From Glycomyces amatae (GTDB lineage Bacteria > Actinomycetota > Actinomycetes > Mycobacteriales > Micromonosporaceae): a stretch of 64,000 bases of DNA. The position numbers and the translations under genes were made by a program. The notes under the pieces are model-generated. The model saw only the letters and a list, made by a program, of their open reading frames with translations, searched no databases and was not told the DNA's origin. The stretch lies in NCBI RefSeq assembly GCF_020991375.1, contig NZ_JAJLQZ010000019.1:1-64000 (forward strand), written 5' to 3'. Below, one piece after another: positions 1-8,904 of the stretch. Numbering within the stretch: position 1 is the first letter of the stretch; the number at the start of each line of letters is the position of its first letter.

Positions 1-2440
1 CGACGCCGGTATGGGACAAGAAGCAAGCCAAGCTGGGTTCCCCGCCTACGCGGGGGTGGACCGATTGGGCTTCCGATGGCACGTAACAGCGTACGGGGTT
101 CCCCGCCTACGCGGGGGTGGACCGGTCCCTTGCGGGGTTCCGGCTCGTCTGGCAGGGGGTTCCCCGCCTACGCGGGGGTGGACCGTTCGACTCCCCGTCG
201 TGCGTGACGTGCCAGGTGGGTTCCCCGCCTACGCGGGGGTGGACCGCGGTTCCTCTTCGAGCGCTGCATCGAGTGCGGGGGTTCCCCGCCTACGCGGGGG
301 TGGACCGCTGCTGGACGAGCTGGAGGCCGCCCGTGCCGAGGGTTCCCCGCCTACGCGGGGGTGGACCGTCCTTCACGACGATTTCTCCTTCAGGGATTTC
401 GGGTTCCCCGCCTACGCGGGGGTGGACCGCCAGAACGGTCAGAAAGTGGCCGGCGCGGGCCGGGTTCCCCGCCTACGCGGGGGTGGACCGCCGATCGTCA
501 CCTGACCGCCCTCACGGCCGGGGGGGTTCCCCGCCTACGCGGGGGTGGACCGACGGCGATGTGCGAGAACGCGCACGGGGCCGGGGGTTCCCCGCCTACG
601 CGGGGGTGGACCGCCGTGGGCTACAACGTCGACCACCGGGTCGACGGGTTCCCCGCCTACGCGGGGGTGGACCGCCGCACCGGGCCCGAGGGTCCCTCGA
701 TGATCAGGGTTCCCCGCCTACGCGGGGGTGGACCGCCGCGGCCCCAGCCCTGGCCGCCCCGATCGCCGGGTTCCCCGCCTACGCGGGGGTGGACCGTGGT
801 CGGCCCATTCGATGTGCGCGGCGGCCTGGGGTTCCCCGCCTACGCGGGGGTGGACCGGTCCTTCTTCTCCTGCTGTGTCACGCTGCTTCCGGGTTCCCCG
901 CCTACGCGGGGGTGGACCGGCGTCGGGGAAGGCGTCCTGGAGGCTCACGCCGGGTTCCCCGCCTACGCGGGGGTGGACCGATGCTGTCCGACCGCGCCGA
1001 GAGTGACGGGGAGGGTTCCCCGCCTACGCGGGGGTGGACCGCCACCACCACCGCCGACCTCCACGAGTGGATCGGGTTCCCCGCCTACGCGGGGGTGGAC
1101 CGAGGCTCCGGTACAGGCTGTTCTGGACCTCGGCGGGTTCCCCGCCTACGCGGGGGTGGACCGCCGGTCCCGCCTCGCAGCGCATGGCCACCGGGGGGTT
1201 CCCCGCCTACGCGGGGGTGGACCGCCGCTGCGCCCTTCGGCTTCGCCGTGCTCGCCGGGTTCCCCGCCTACGCGGGGGTGGACCGCGGGTGACCTGCCCC
1301 GGCAGGTAGGTCCAGGTGGGTTCCCCGCCTACGCGGGGGTGGACCGGTGATCGTGATCCGAGACGGGCGGCCCGTGGTGGGTTCCCCGCCTACGCGGGGG
1401 TGGACCGCAGACCATCGACACCGCCATCGCCGCGCAGAAGGGTTCCCCGCCTACGCGGGGGTGGACCGGCATCCCCGTGACCGATAACCACACCGAGCCG
1501 GGGTTCCCCGCCTACGCGGGGGTGGAACGCGCAAGTTCTCCTCCTGGTGGTCGGCAACGAAGGGTTCCCCGCCTACGCGGGGGTGGACCGCCGCCGGTGG
1601 CGAACTTCGAGGTGTCGTCGGTGGGTTCCCCGCCTACGCGGGGGTGGACCGGAAGACCGCCTCGGCATCTCGCCGTTCGAGCCGGGTTCCCCGCCTACGC
1701 GGGGGTGGACCGGAAGACCGCCTCGGCATCTCGCCGTTCGAGCCGGGTTCCCCGCCTACGCGGGGGTGGACCGGTCATCTCGTCCGACTTCGACGCGGAC
1801 GCGCCGGGTTCCCCGCCTACGCGGGGGTGGACCGACGGCCTCCTACCTCGAGGTCATCACCGCCGAGGGTTCCCCGCCTACGCGGGGGTGGACCGGACTG
1901 GATCGACCTCTGCGAGGAGCTGAAGGAGGGTTCCCCGCCTACGCGGGGGTGGACCGGCGCTTCTCCAGCGCGAAGATAACGCCGCGGGGGGTTCCCCGCC
2001 TACGCGGGGGTGGACCGGCAGCCGGATTCACGACCCCCTCAGGCTCGTCGGGTTCCCCGCCTACGCGGGGGTGGACCGACGAGGTGGACGTTGTAGATGG
2101 TCATGTCGTTGGGTTCCCCGCCTACGCGGGGGTGGACCGACGAGGTGGACGTTGTAGATGGTCATGTCGTTGGGTTCCCCGCCTACGCGGGGGTGGACCG
2201 GCGCTTCTCCAGCGCGAAGATAACGCCGCGGGGGGTTCCCCGCCTACGCGGGGGTGGACCCCCAGCTTGGTGAGCAGGTGCCCCACGTGGGTCGGGTTCC
2301 CCGCCTACGCGGGGGTGGACCGGAACAGGGCGGGCTGGTCGAGGGCCATGAGCAGGGTTCCCGCCTACGCGGGGATGGACCACCACTGTCGCGAGCCCCG
2401 CTGGGGTACGCCGGATTCCCCGCCGTGCGGGGGTAAACCG
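1..2440 (+). CRISPR. Type I-E-like CRISPR array, about 40 repeats, left end outside window
   Basis: A 28-base repeat beginning GGTTCCCCGC and ending GGGGGTGGACCG recurs every 61 bases from 36 to 2322 (38 near-identical copies, spacers of about 33), followed by decayed copies at 2356-2382 (one base lost) and 2413-2440 (several changes, ending AAACCG); a further remnant is near 2473. The first bases are the end of a repeat plus a spacer, so the array continues to the left. The repeat resembles type I-E repeats, and in the crRNA sense it reads on the plus strand. The decayed copies mark the trailer end, so the leader and any cas genes should lie left of position 1. One repeat (about 1502-1529) reads GGAACG instead of GGACCG. 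Three spacers are present twice. Open frames inside the array are artefacts of the repeat. Confidence 0.98.
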
Positions 2441-2538
2441 TACCCGAACCGACTCAACTCGGCCTGAGCCTGGGATTCCCCGCTGCGATGGCATTGCGAT
2501 CCGGTCGCCTACCGTTGACCGGGTTCGCCCCGGGTGCT

Positions 2539-3027
2539 TTAACTCAGGTTCACCAGATCGGTGACGGTGCCACGGGCAAGGACCGGGTCGAGGTGGTGGT
2601 CATGGTTGCCGTCAGTGGGGTCGGCGAGACTGGTGTCAAGCAGAGTCGAGCCGCCGGGGGGCCGTTCGATCACCACATCAACGTCGCCGATCACGAGCAG
2701 CCCGGTCAGATCGGGTGTCGCATTGAGATCGTCGACGACGGCGCCGTAAAGGTCAATGTGGGCGCGGTAGTACCCCTCAGTGGAAAGGAATTTGCGGAGT
2801 TCGAAGGTGACGACCGCGATGTCGCCGGCCGGGTCAATGCCGAGCCGTGCGGCTTCCTCGTCGAACTCCGCAGCCGTGTCGATCATGCAGCTGCCCCACC
2901 AGCGTTCACCGGTGATCGGGAAGGGCGACACCGGGTCGCTCCAAGTGAGGTCGAGCCGGGCCGTGAAGTAGGTCGAAAGTGCCGCTGCAGGTGCGACGGG
3001 ACGGTAGTAGCGGTAGTCCATGGTCAT
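2539..3027 (-). CDS. Hypothetical protein, 162 aa
   Basis: I do not recognise the family. The start (MTMDYRYYRP) has a good ribosome-binding site, GGAGAGG, eight bases upstream. The protein is acidic, has no signal peptide or membrane segment, and looks like a small soluble alpha/beta protein with a D/H-rich C-terminus (GNHDHHLD). It ends about 100 bases from the CRISPR trailer and points towards it. No partner gene is adjacent. Confidence 0.75.
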   Translation of the reverse strand: MTMDYRYYRPVAPAAALSTYFTARLDLTWSDPVSPFPITGERWWGSCMIDTAAEFDEEAARLGIDPAGDIAVVTFELRKFLSTEGYYRAHIDLYGAVVDDLNATPDLTGLLVIGDVDVVIERPPGGSTLLDTSLADPTDGNHDHHLDPVLARGTVTDLVNLS

Positions 3028-3399
3028 CGCGGTGGCCTCTCCAGATCCAGATGACGGACATGACGGTCCTTGGGCACGGTCACTGCGGAGCGTCCGCTGT
3101 TCAGCGCACGTTGTGGCAGTGCTTCGGTCGCTTCCGGGGCGAGGACAATACCGTGCTTGCGGTGAAGCCTGCCGACGCCCTCAACGGTCATGACCGCAAC
3201 CCGCTACGGCGGTCACGGCAACAAAAGTACCCCTCGCACGTATGCGGAACGGGGCCGTCGCCCTGATACTGATTGCCGAAGGCGTGTCCCACGGTACTGG
3301 TGGGGCCGCGGGGGCAGCAGGGATCGGTGTCACCGGACAACCGCCGACGCCTGAGCAGCACATCAGCGGCAGGGTGTCCTTGTCCAAGACCCAGCCGTT
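3028..3399. other. Intergenic stretch with one doubtful small ORF
   Basis: No convincing gene is visible. A minus-strand frame at 3181-3387 (68 aa, MDKDTLPLMCCSGVGGCPVT..., proline- and cysteine-rich at its start) has reasonable third-position GC in its first half and lies just downstream of the next minus-strand gene. It has no clear ribosome-binding site and I treat it as doubtful. Confidence 0.3.
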
Positions 3400-3858
3400 T
3401 CATTGGCGCAGCTCAAGACGTACCCACAAGCCGTGCACCGAGCGGACCTCGCCCGCTTCCAAAGTCGCGCCGACACCGATCGCGGTTCGTTCCCGCCGGG
3501 TCGGCCGGCCGCCAGCGAACCGTTCGCGCAGCCGGACAGGTCCATGACCGAGGACGATCGCCGCCCCTTCGTCGGGAATGTCGGCGCCGCGACGTGCGTG
3601 CTCGTCAATCCAGCTCAACCGTCGGGTTTGGCCTTGCGCCTTTGCCTGCCGTCTGGGCGCAGCGGTGACCACGGCAACGAGTGTGCCTTCAATGCCTGCA
3701 AGTTCAGCGGGAAAGGCGACGTCGGGTTGGTCGTATCCGGTGCTGGGTGTCAGCGCTACGACGTCGGTCCACACGTACTGTCCAGGGTCAAGGAGGTCCT
3801 GAGGGAACTCGATCCCGATGAGGCCTTCGCCGAGTGCGGTCGTAGTGGTTGCAGACAT
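3400..3858 (-). CDS. Hypothetical protein, 152 aa
   Basis: Unrecognised soluble protein. It has a hydrophobic N-terminal half (GLIGIEFPQDLL, VWTDVVALTPSTGYDQPDVAF) and a basic C-terminal half that ends LWVRLELRQ. An AGGAC-like ribosome-binding site lies upstream of the ATG. Codon use is typical of the window. No function is proposed. Confidence 0.6.
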   Translation of the reverse strand: MSATTTTALGEGLIGIEFPQDLLDPGQYVWTDVVALTPSTGYDQPDVAFPAELAGIEGTLVAVVTAAPRRQAKAQGQTRRLSWIDEHARRGADIPDEGAAIVLGHGPVRLRERFAGGRPTRRERTAIGVGATLEAGEVRSVHGLWVRLELRQ

Positions 3859-4365
3859 GGTGGGCAGGTCCTGTCCTGTGCAGTGGGCGCTGTAGCGGCA
3901 ACACTGTATCGAAGGTCGGCCGAGTTGTTCTTCGCTCTGGCGTTCGATGTTGCGTAGGTCTGATCGATGCGCATGTCCGATCCGTGGGTTTTCAGCGACG
4001 CTTGCTGCAGCGCGGGTGGCAGGTGCGGCGGTGGGTGGGGACGCGAGCGAGTGTCAGGCCGTGCTGCTGCCTCACTGCGCGCAGGTCGCACGCTTCGAAC
4101 GAGCAACGCGAACGGTCGACTGGACGCACCGGTGCCGACTGGTGCTTGGCGTCGATACGGCGTTGTCGGCGTTCGGGAACGAGGGCCTCCATGGTGCTCG
4201 CCGCGACCGTGCGGGTCGCCGGCGGCAGCATCGCGTGGGGCGCATGCCGCTGGGGCGACTGGGGGCCAGTGCCTGCCAACGGTGGTGCTGCTCCCGGCTC
4301 TGACGCTCTACGCTCGGTGTGCGTCGCTGTCACCGGCGGCATGACCGAACAGGAGTGACCTATTC
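3859..4365. other. About 500 bases without a supported gene
   Basis: Several open frames cross here on both strands, but all are rich in Arg, Cys and His, overlap each other and lack ribosome-binding sites. The longest minus-strand candidate is 3992-4342. I see no repeat, strong hairpin or promoter motif that stands out. Confidence 0.4.
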
Positions 4366-4965
4366 ATGACTGAGCTTGCTGGTACCGCCGGGTACCTCTT
4401 TGAAGCTGGATTGCTGAAACGCGCCAAGCGCACCGGTTGGTGGGTCACCGGGGTCAAGGACCCTGAGAGTATCGCCGAGCATTCGTGGCGGGCCGCTGTC
4501 ACCGGCATGGTTCTGGCGAGCCTCGAAGGTGCCGACCCGGCCAGGACGGCCCTGCTGTGCGTCCTCCATGACACTCCCGAGACCCGCATCGGTGACATCC
4601 CGAAGCTCGGACGGGACTACTTGACCGCTGCGGACTCGGCGACGGTCGTCGCCGACCAGACGGCCGCGTGCCCTGAACGCGTCACGGCGACCATCCAGGA
4701 GGCCATCACCGAGTTCGAGACCGGCGAGACACCTGAAGCCACCTGCGCACGGGACGCGGACCGCCTCGAATGCCTCATCCAAGCCGTCGAGTACCGCCAT
4801 CAGGGTGTGGCGACCGTTCAGCGGTGGATCGACACCAGCTTCAACGCGTTGGAGTCCGCAACCGCACGGGGGCTCGCGCAGGAAGTGCTGGAGGCCGACC
4901 CGCTCGCGTGGGAACTGTTGCGGCAGGACCCGCCGCGCGCCGCAAATGGGAGCGCCCACGGGTAA
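4366..4965 (+). CDS. HD-domain phosphohydrolase, YfbR/HDDC2-like
   Basis: The 199-aa protein carries the HD metal-binding signature: AEHSWRAAV near residue 40 (first His), LLCVLHDTPE near residue 65 (the HD doublet, followed by TRIGDIP) and DADRLE near residue 125 (the distal Asp). This order and spacing match the YfbR/HDDC2 family of 5'-deoxynucleotidases, which dephosphorylate nucleoside monophosphates. Length fits the family. The ATG follows a CAGGAG ribosome-binding site. It stands alone between hypotheticals, so a role in nucleotide pools, phage response or something else cannot be told from context. Confidence 0.88.
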   Translation: MTELAGTAGYLFEAGLLKRAKRTGWWVTGVKDPESIAEHSWRAAVTGMVLASLEGADPARTALLCVLHDTPETRIGDIPKLGRDYLTAADSATVVADQTAACPERVTATIQEAITEFETGETPEATCARDADRLECLIQAVEYRHQGVATVQRWIDTSFNALESATARGLAQEVLEADPLAWELLRQDPPRAANGSAHG

Positions 4966-5146
4966 CGCACGCTGGTAGTGCGATGCCCATGGTGTAGATC
5001 CGGTCGGGTGATCGCGACGCCAAGACGATGTTGTCCGTTCATGTCCTGTCGGAACCGCGAATCAGCGCCGACCACACCACACAGTGATTACCATGAGTGT
5101 TCACAGCGATACGAATAATTGTCGTGTCATCGGAGAGGAGCGCATC

Positions 5147-5317
5147 ATGTCCGCATGGCGCACATCAACCCGAAGTGCCGGTGAGATGAACTGCGTGGAG
5201 CTCCGCAGCACCGCTGAGGGCTTCCAGATCCGCGACAGCAAGCTGGAGGAGCGGTCGCCGGTGCTCAACATGACCGACGCCGACCTCATCAGCTTGCTGC
5301 ACGCAGCCAAGGCCTGA
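5147..5317 (+). CDS. DUF397 domain protein, 56 aa
   Basis: The sequence MSAWRTSTRSAG..NCVEL.....FQIRDSKLEERSPVL matches DUF397, a very common small actinobacterial protein: an aromatic N-terminus, then NCVE, then the IRDSK core. An upstream in-frame ATG exists at 5084, but the ATG at 5147 is chosen because GGAGAGGAG lies six bases before it and the family begins there. DUF397 genes usually sit beside an XRE-type regulator; none is adjacent here (the window's XRE gene is about 50 kb away). Confidence 0.9.
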   Translation: MSAWRTSTRSAGEMNCVELRSTAEGFQIRDSKLEERSPVLNMTDADLISLLHAAKA

Positions 5318-5443
5318 TCATCCACCTTGCCGAGGCTCACGCACACAGGCGTGGGCCTCGATGTCGCATGCATCGTCACCCGACGCCCGGTATAGCTGGC
5401 GCCATGCCGGGGTCGCAATGGTGCATGAAGTCTGGCCGTTCGT

Positions 5444-5460
5444 TAACAACATGCTTGTTA
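5444..5460. promoter_or_regulatory. Inverted repeat upstream of mazE-like gene, probable operator
   Basis: TAACAA-catgc-TTGTTA is a perfect 6-base inverted repeat with a 5-base spacer. It ends 11 bases before the ATG at 5472 in an AT-richer patch. Antitoxins of this class normally repress their own promoter, so this is the likely binding site. Confidence 0.5.
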
Positions 5461-5471
5461 GCATTTTGAAC

Positions 5472-5708
5472 ATGAAAACCCTGAGCTTGAGTGTCTCTGA
5501 TGAGACCTACAACAGTCTCAAGGAAGCAGCGTCCCGCCTCGGCCGTTCCGTATCTGACCTGGCCCGCGGCCCGCTCGACGCCGAAGCGGTTCGCCTACGC
5601 TTCGCGGACATCACCCCGGTGTCCGCAACGGGCGGCGCTGACGCGGTACTCATGGCCGAACTGGACACCGCCGCCTCCGCCGCGAACGACCCGCGGAACC
5701 TTCGGTGA
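5472..5708 (+). CDS. MazE/RHH-type antitoxin, 78 aa
   Basis: The start MKTLSLSVSDETYNSLKEAA with LGRSVSDLAR is a beta strand followed by two helices, as in ribbon-helix-helix DNA-binding domains of antitoxins. The acidic, flexible C-terminus would bind the toxin. The ATG at 5472 is preferred because the family starts with this strand; an in-frame ATG at 5451 lies inside the inverted repeat. The stop codon overlaps the GTG of the downstream MazF-like frame by four bases, the usual coupled arrangement. Confidence 0.75.
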   Translation: MKTLSLSVSDETYNSLKEAASRLGRSVSDLARGPLDAEAVRLRFADITPVSATGGADAVLMAELDTAASAANDPRNLR

Positions 5709-6035
5709 GCCCAAGGCCCGGAGAGGTCTACGCGCGGCGACCTACCCGGAGACCACCGAGTCGTGGTGCTCTCCCACTCCTCGTACAACACTGCGGCCGA
5801 ACGCGTCTTCGTGTGCCCCCTCGTGTTGACCGAGCAGGTCGGCACGATGCCGCCTCCCGAACGGTTCCACACCCTGTCGGCGTCCCCGGGATACCTGGCA
5901 CACGGCCTCGCCCTGCACCTGCCATTGGGAGCACTCGCGCAACTGGTCGGCGAAGTCGAAACCGGTGCGTTGGAGGCATGCCGAGACCTGCTGAAAGCCA
6001 CGCTCACCGGCGGCCTCCGCGGTGCCCCCGCCTGA
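5705..6035 (+). pseudogene. MazF/PemK-like toxin, frameshifted
   Basis: From GTG 5705 one frame reads SPRPGEVYAR, the typical MazF start. About 30 bases in, the family signal moves to another frame that reads GDLPGDHRVVVLSHSSYN, then RVFVCPLVL, LALHLPLGALAQLVGEVE and a normal C-terminus ending at 6035. Joining the two needs a skip of one base near 5735. MazF toxins are mRNA interferases; the two halves together would give a protein of normal length (about 109 aa). The toxin is therefore either inactivated by a one-base deletion or insertion, or the assembly has an error there. The second half alone could start at GTG 5763 but would lack the first strand. Confidence 0.72.
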
Positions 6036-6079
6036 GCCTCGCGCACCTGCTCCCTCACGCCGGGGTCCTCCAGTGTTGC

Positions 6080-6209
6080 TCACATGAGGTACTGCGCCCA
6101 TGCGCGGGCGTGCGCGGCCATGTCGCGCAAGTTCGCTCGCCCGGAGGCGAAGATGCGCCAGGTAAGTCCATGTCCCGAGCATCTGGACGGCGAAGCCGCG
6201 GCGTTCGTC
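6080..6209 (-). pseudogene. Decayed gene fragment
   Basis: On the minus strand the start of the stretch reads MLGTWTYLA in one frame, while the end reads RIFASGRANLRDMAAHARAWAQYLM-stop in another. The second part has the helical, alanine-rich pattern of a real actinobacterial C-terminus. A one-base shift would join them. It lies directly behind the gene at 6210-6491 and may once have been its partner or extension. Confidence 0.35.
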
Positions 6210-6491
6210 CTAGGCAGGTACAAGGTCGGGGATCTGGTCAAGGCGCCATTGATTGGCCTTCTCGCAGGTATGGCCAGCGGCGACCAGACGCATCGTGACC
6301 ATCTCAGCGTCGACCCAGACCGCGACAGGCCTGGCCCACGCCCGGTCGATGAAGTGCACCCGGCCGTTGGCGCTGAGCATGTTCAGCTCGTGAAGATCGG
6401 TAGGCGCCAAGAACCGTCCGGTGATGGCCGCGAGCGCGTCAGGTTCGGATGCCGCAAAGTCCACATCCGTGGAGAACAAGCCGGCAGGCAC
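6210..6491 (-). CDS. Hypothetical protein, 93 aa
   Basis: Unrecognised. The C-terminal two thirds (LAPTDLHELNMLSANGRV, FIDRAWARPVAVWVDAEMVTMRLV) looks like genuine protein. The GTG start has only a weak ribosome-binding site, so the gene may be 5'-truncated. It is followed by a decayed fragment, which suggests an eroding locus. Confidence 0.5.
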   Translation of the reverse strand: MPAGLFSTDVDFAASEPDALAAITGRFLAPTDLHELNMLSANGRVHFIDRAWARPVAVWVDAEMVTMRLVAAGHTCEKANQWRLDQIPDLVPA

Positions 6492-6618
6492 GCCCTGTGG
6501 CGCTTATTGAGACTATCGCCAATGCCCGACACTTTCGACAACCGTTACGAGGATTGAGCCGCCGATGCATGTGCATGAGGGGACGAAATACCACGGTGGG
6601 ACACGCAGCTCTCCACCG

Positions 6619-7182
6619 TCATCTCCACCACGGCCATCGCCAGAAGGAGACTTGGTCGTCGCACGAGCCGATCCTCGCGGCAACCTGAAAATCGTAAAGG
6701 ATCTTCCAGCGTCGACGCATGCGCCAAACAGGAGTCTCCAACAGCGCTGCTGCCACACTCAAGATTTCTGCCTCTTGAAGCGCGCGGCTCTCGCGACGTG
6801 TCTCTCCGTGCTCAAGTCTCGCTACCTGCCGCATCATGATTTCCGTTATCTCCTTGAGCGCTCGCTGGTTGTTCGCGTTCCGAAGCCGAGGCATCCGAGC
6901 CCGCAACGACAGAAAGTTCCGGCGAAGCTCGGGAAGCTCTACGTCCTCATACTCCAGCACCGTGACTTCCAGCCGCCAAGATTCTTCACGCGCAGCAGCG
7001 ACAAGCTCACGAAAAACCTCGTGTCGCTTGAGAATCCGTTCCTTGCGCGCTTCAAGGGTGGGTTTAGCGAACCATTCGAGGCCGAGGGCAACGACCGCGG
7101 CGGTGACTGCAGAGATGATCGCGGTTAGCAGCAGAGACTGCGCGGTCGGGTCTCCGGCAGCGAGGGTGGTGAAGGGTGGCAT
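6619..7182 (-). CDS. Membrane-anchored coiled-coil protein, 187 aa
   Basis: One N-terminal membrane segment (about residues 14-36, SLLLTAIISAVTAAVVALGL) is followed by a long charged helical region rich in E, R and L with heptad character, including RKERILKRHEVF and NNQRALKEITEIM. The C-terminus ends in aromatic residues (FWRWPWW). No family is recognised. It lies 47 bases downstream of the methyltransferase on the same strand and could be the last gene of that operon. Confidence 0.7.
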   Translation of the reverse strand: MPPFTTLAAGDPTAQSLLLTAIISAVTAAVVALGLEWFAKPTLEARKERILKRHEVFRELVAAAREESWRLEVTVLEYEDVELPELRRNFLSLRARMPRLRNANNQRALKEITEIMMRQVARLEHGETRRESRALQEAEILSVAAALLETPVWRMRRRWKILYDFQVAARIGSCDDQVSFWRWPWWR

Positions 7183-7229
7183 AGGGACATGCTCTCAGCC
7201 GGAAGGCCGCCGGTGGGAACGGTCAGCGA

Positions 7230-8312
7230 TCATGCAGCGAGAACTGGCGCCCGCTCGTACAGGTCCTCAACATAACCGTCGATCACGGCACTAGCTTCGA
7301 TGCCGAGCGCTGCGGCGATGACGTGTGCCGCCATGGGTGGCGCGACGACGTCAGCGGCCTGTTGGAACTGCGCGGAGCGACTTCCCTGCCAGGGATAGTC
7401 GAGGCCGAATCCGTTCAAGTACCCCGCTTCACCGGGGGTGAGCCGGAGGCCGTCGTCGCGGTGCCAGCCGCGGGCTTTTCCGGTGAGGCACCAGGCAGGT
7501 CGGTCCGCTCGGAACGTCCCACCTCCCGTTGGCCTGCGGTTGCCGCGCGTTACCACGTGATGTCCCGGTCCCCAACTAAGCGCCGACGCCATCGACCGCG
7601 GTGTTCCTTCGGTTGGCGTCGGTAGACAGCCGGGCCCGAAGGGTGTGTATTCAGGGGCGAAGCGGCGAGCGGTGCGGGTCTGCCCGTGCCGGGAGGCGAC
7701 CAGGTACGCCCGTTTGCGCCGCGACGGCAGGCCGAAGTTGACGGCGTCGAGCACGCCGACGTTCACGCTCGCGCAGCCGATCGCAGTGAGTTCAGCGGCG
7801 AGGTCTTCCCATGCGAACTCGACGGCTGGAACTTGTTCCATGGCAACGAATTCGCACTGTCCTGCCGTCAGCAGGGTCAGGGCCCAAATACCCGCGACCG
7901 TCAGGAGCGCAGTGCGTTCGTCTTGGACATCCGCAACGCACCGCATGGCCTCTGCCGCAGTCGCTCCCCAACCGACACTGGTCCACGAGTCAAGCACTGC
8001 CTGGTAATCCTTCCCCAGGCCGGTGCGTTTCCCGGAGACACTGAAGGTCGGGCATGGTGGCGAGGCCAAATAGCCGCCGCAGTGGAGGTAGTCCGCGGGG
8101 GCCACAGCCCGGACGTCAGTGTGCCGGCGCCTGTGCCCGGCGGCGCGAGCAGTCGCGCACGCGTCCTTGTTGATCTCGATCCCTTCGATCCCGAGGTCGA
8201 GGCCGAGGAGGCGGGCGCCTTCGTCCCAGCCGCCGGGGCCCGCGAACAGGTCGACGGTGCGACACGCTGGGGAGTGCGGCTCCAGCAGGGCCGGTTGCCG
8301 GTAGCCGGTCAC
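7230..8312 (-). CDS. DNA (cytosine-5) methyltransferase
   Basis: The 360-aa protein has the C5-methyltransferase motifs in order: I (VDLFAGPGGWDEGA, residues about 17-30, AdoMet binding), IV (SPPCPTFS, catalytic Cys), VI (a MEQV variant of ENV), VIII (PSRRKRAYLVA) and X (QQAADVVAPPMAAHVIAAALG). The frame is open upstream to 8717, but that part is antisense-like and overlaps the kinase gene. GTG 8312 is chosen because it lies just behind the kinase stop and just before the first homologous residues. No restriction endonuclease is adjacent. The neighbours are a split polynucleotide kinase/phosphatase, so a phage-type nucleic-acid cassette is more likely than a classical R-M system. Confidence 0.9.
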   Translation of the reverse strand: MTGYRQPALLEPHSPACRTVDLFAGPGGWDEGARLLGLDLGIEGIEINKDACATARAAGHRRRHTDVRAVAPADYLHCGGYLASPPCPTFSVSGKRTGLGKDYQAVLDSWTSVGWGATAAEAMRCVADVQDERTALLTVAGIWALTLLTAGQCEFVAMEQVPAVEFAWEDLAAELTAIGCASVNVGVLDAVNFGLPSRRKRAYLVASRHGQTRTARRFAPEYTPFGPGCLPTPTEGTPRSMASALSWGPGHHVVTRGNRRPTGGGTFRADRPAWCLTGKARGWHRDDGLRLTPGEAGYLNGFGLDYPWQGSRSAQFQQAADVVAPPMAAHVIAAALGIEASAVIDGYVEDLYERAPVLAA

Positions 8313-8361
8313 GACGCCCGGCCAGTCAACGTCTCCACATGTGGCGGCAGCGCATCCCCTC

Positions 8362-8880
8362 TCACGGCTGTGCCGGGCCTCGTGGGCTGACGTCGATGAC
8401 GTCAGCGAACCCTTCGGCGAGCAGGCCCGCTCGCGTAAGCATGGTCGTTTCTGCCCATGTCCCCTCGATGACATCGATGGGGACGACGCGGTCTTGGGCC
8501 GCGTTGCGCTGCAAGCAGAGATGCAGCGGGGTGCGGAACACGATTGCGCGGGCGCGCACGCCGAACCGGGCGGCGGTCTCAAGGTGTACGGCGCGCTGCC
8601 ATGCGACGGTGCACGTGGCGTCGATGACGGCGAGGCGGCCCGCCAGGAGGTGTGCGTGGAGGTCTCGCTGCTGCCATGCGACCGCTTCGGGGTTCCGGGT
8701 CTGGTCGGTGGCGTCACCGGTCAGCCAGAGCCGGTACGTGTCGAGGTTGAACAGGTCTCTCTCGGACCGGTGCTCAGCACACCAGGTGGATTTGCCGGAT
8801 CCGGGCGGGCCGATGAGGACTTCCATACGCAAGGGCGCGGCGACGTGCGCGGCCAGGCCCGCGGGCGGGACAGGGTGCAT
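8362..8880 (-). CDS. Polynucleotide 5'-kinase, T4 Pnkp kinase-domain type
   Basis: The 172-aa P-loop protein has Walker A GPPGSGKST at about residues 24-32, then NLDTYRLWL (the catalytic Asp-Tyr-Arg region), VIDATC and CLQRNAAQDRVVPIDVI, which line up with the kinase domain of T4 polynucleotide kinase. It would phosphorylate 5'-OH ends of DNA or RNA. The 3'-phosphatase half of T4 Pnkp is encoded by the gene just upstream. The homologous region begins at MEVLIGPPG, so translation may start there (8826) instead of 8880. The methyltransferase follows after about 50 bases. Confidence 0.85.
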   Translation of the reverse strand: MHPVPPAGLAAHVAAPLRMEVLIGPPGSGKSTWCAEHRSERDLFNLDTYRLWLTGDATDQTRNPEAVAWQQRDLHAHLLAGRLAVIDATCTVAWQRAVHLETAARFGVRARAIVFRTPLHLCLQRNAAQDRVVPIDVIEGTWAETTMLTRAGLLAEGFADVIDVSPRGPAQP

Positions 8881-8904
8881 CGAGGGTCTGCTTTCTGCGC
8901 TGGG

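Noticed and set aside
11-2494. Long open frames on both strands through the first 2.4 kb
   Set aside because: They are periodic translations of the CRISPR repeat (GFPAYAGVDR, VPRLRGGGP and so on), not genes.
7230-8312. Restriction-modification system
   Set aside because: No endonuclease-like gene lies beside the methyltransferase in this window.
8313-8717. N-terminal extension of the methyltransferase frame
   Set aside because: It overlaps the kinase gene in another frame, is Ser/Pro/Arg-rich and has no homology; the motif region starts after GTG 8312.
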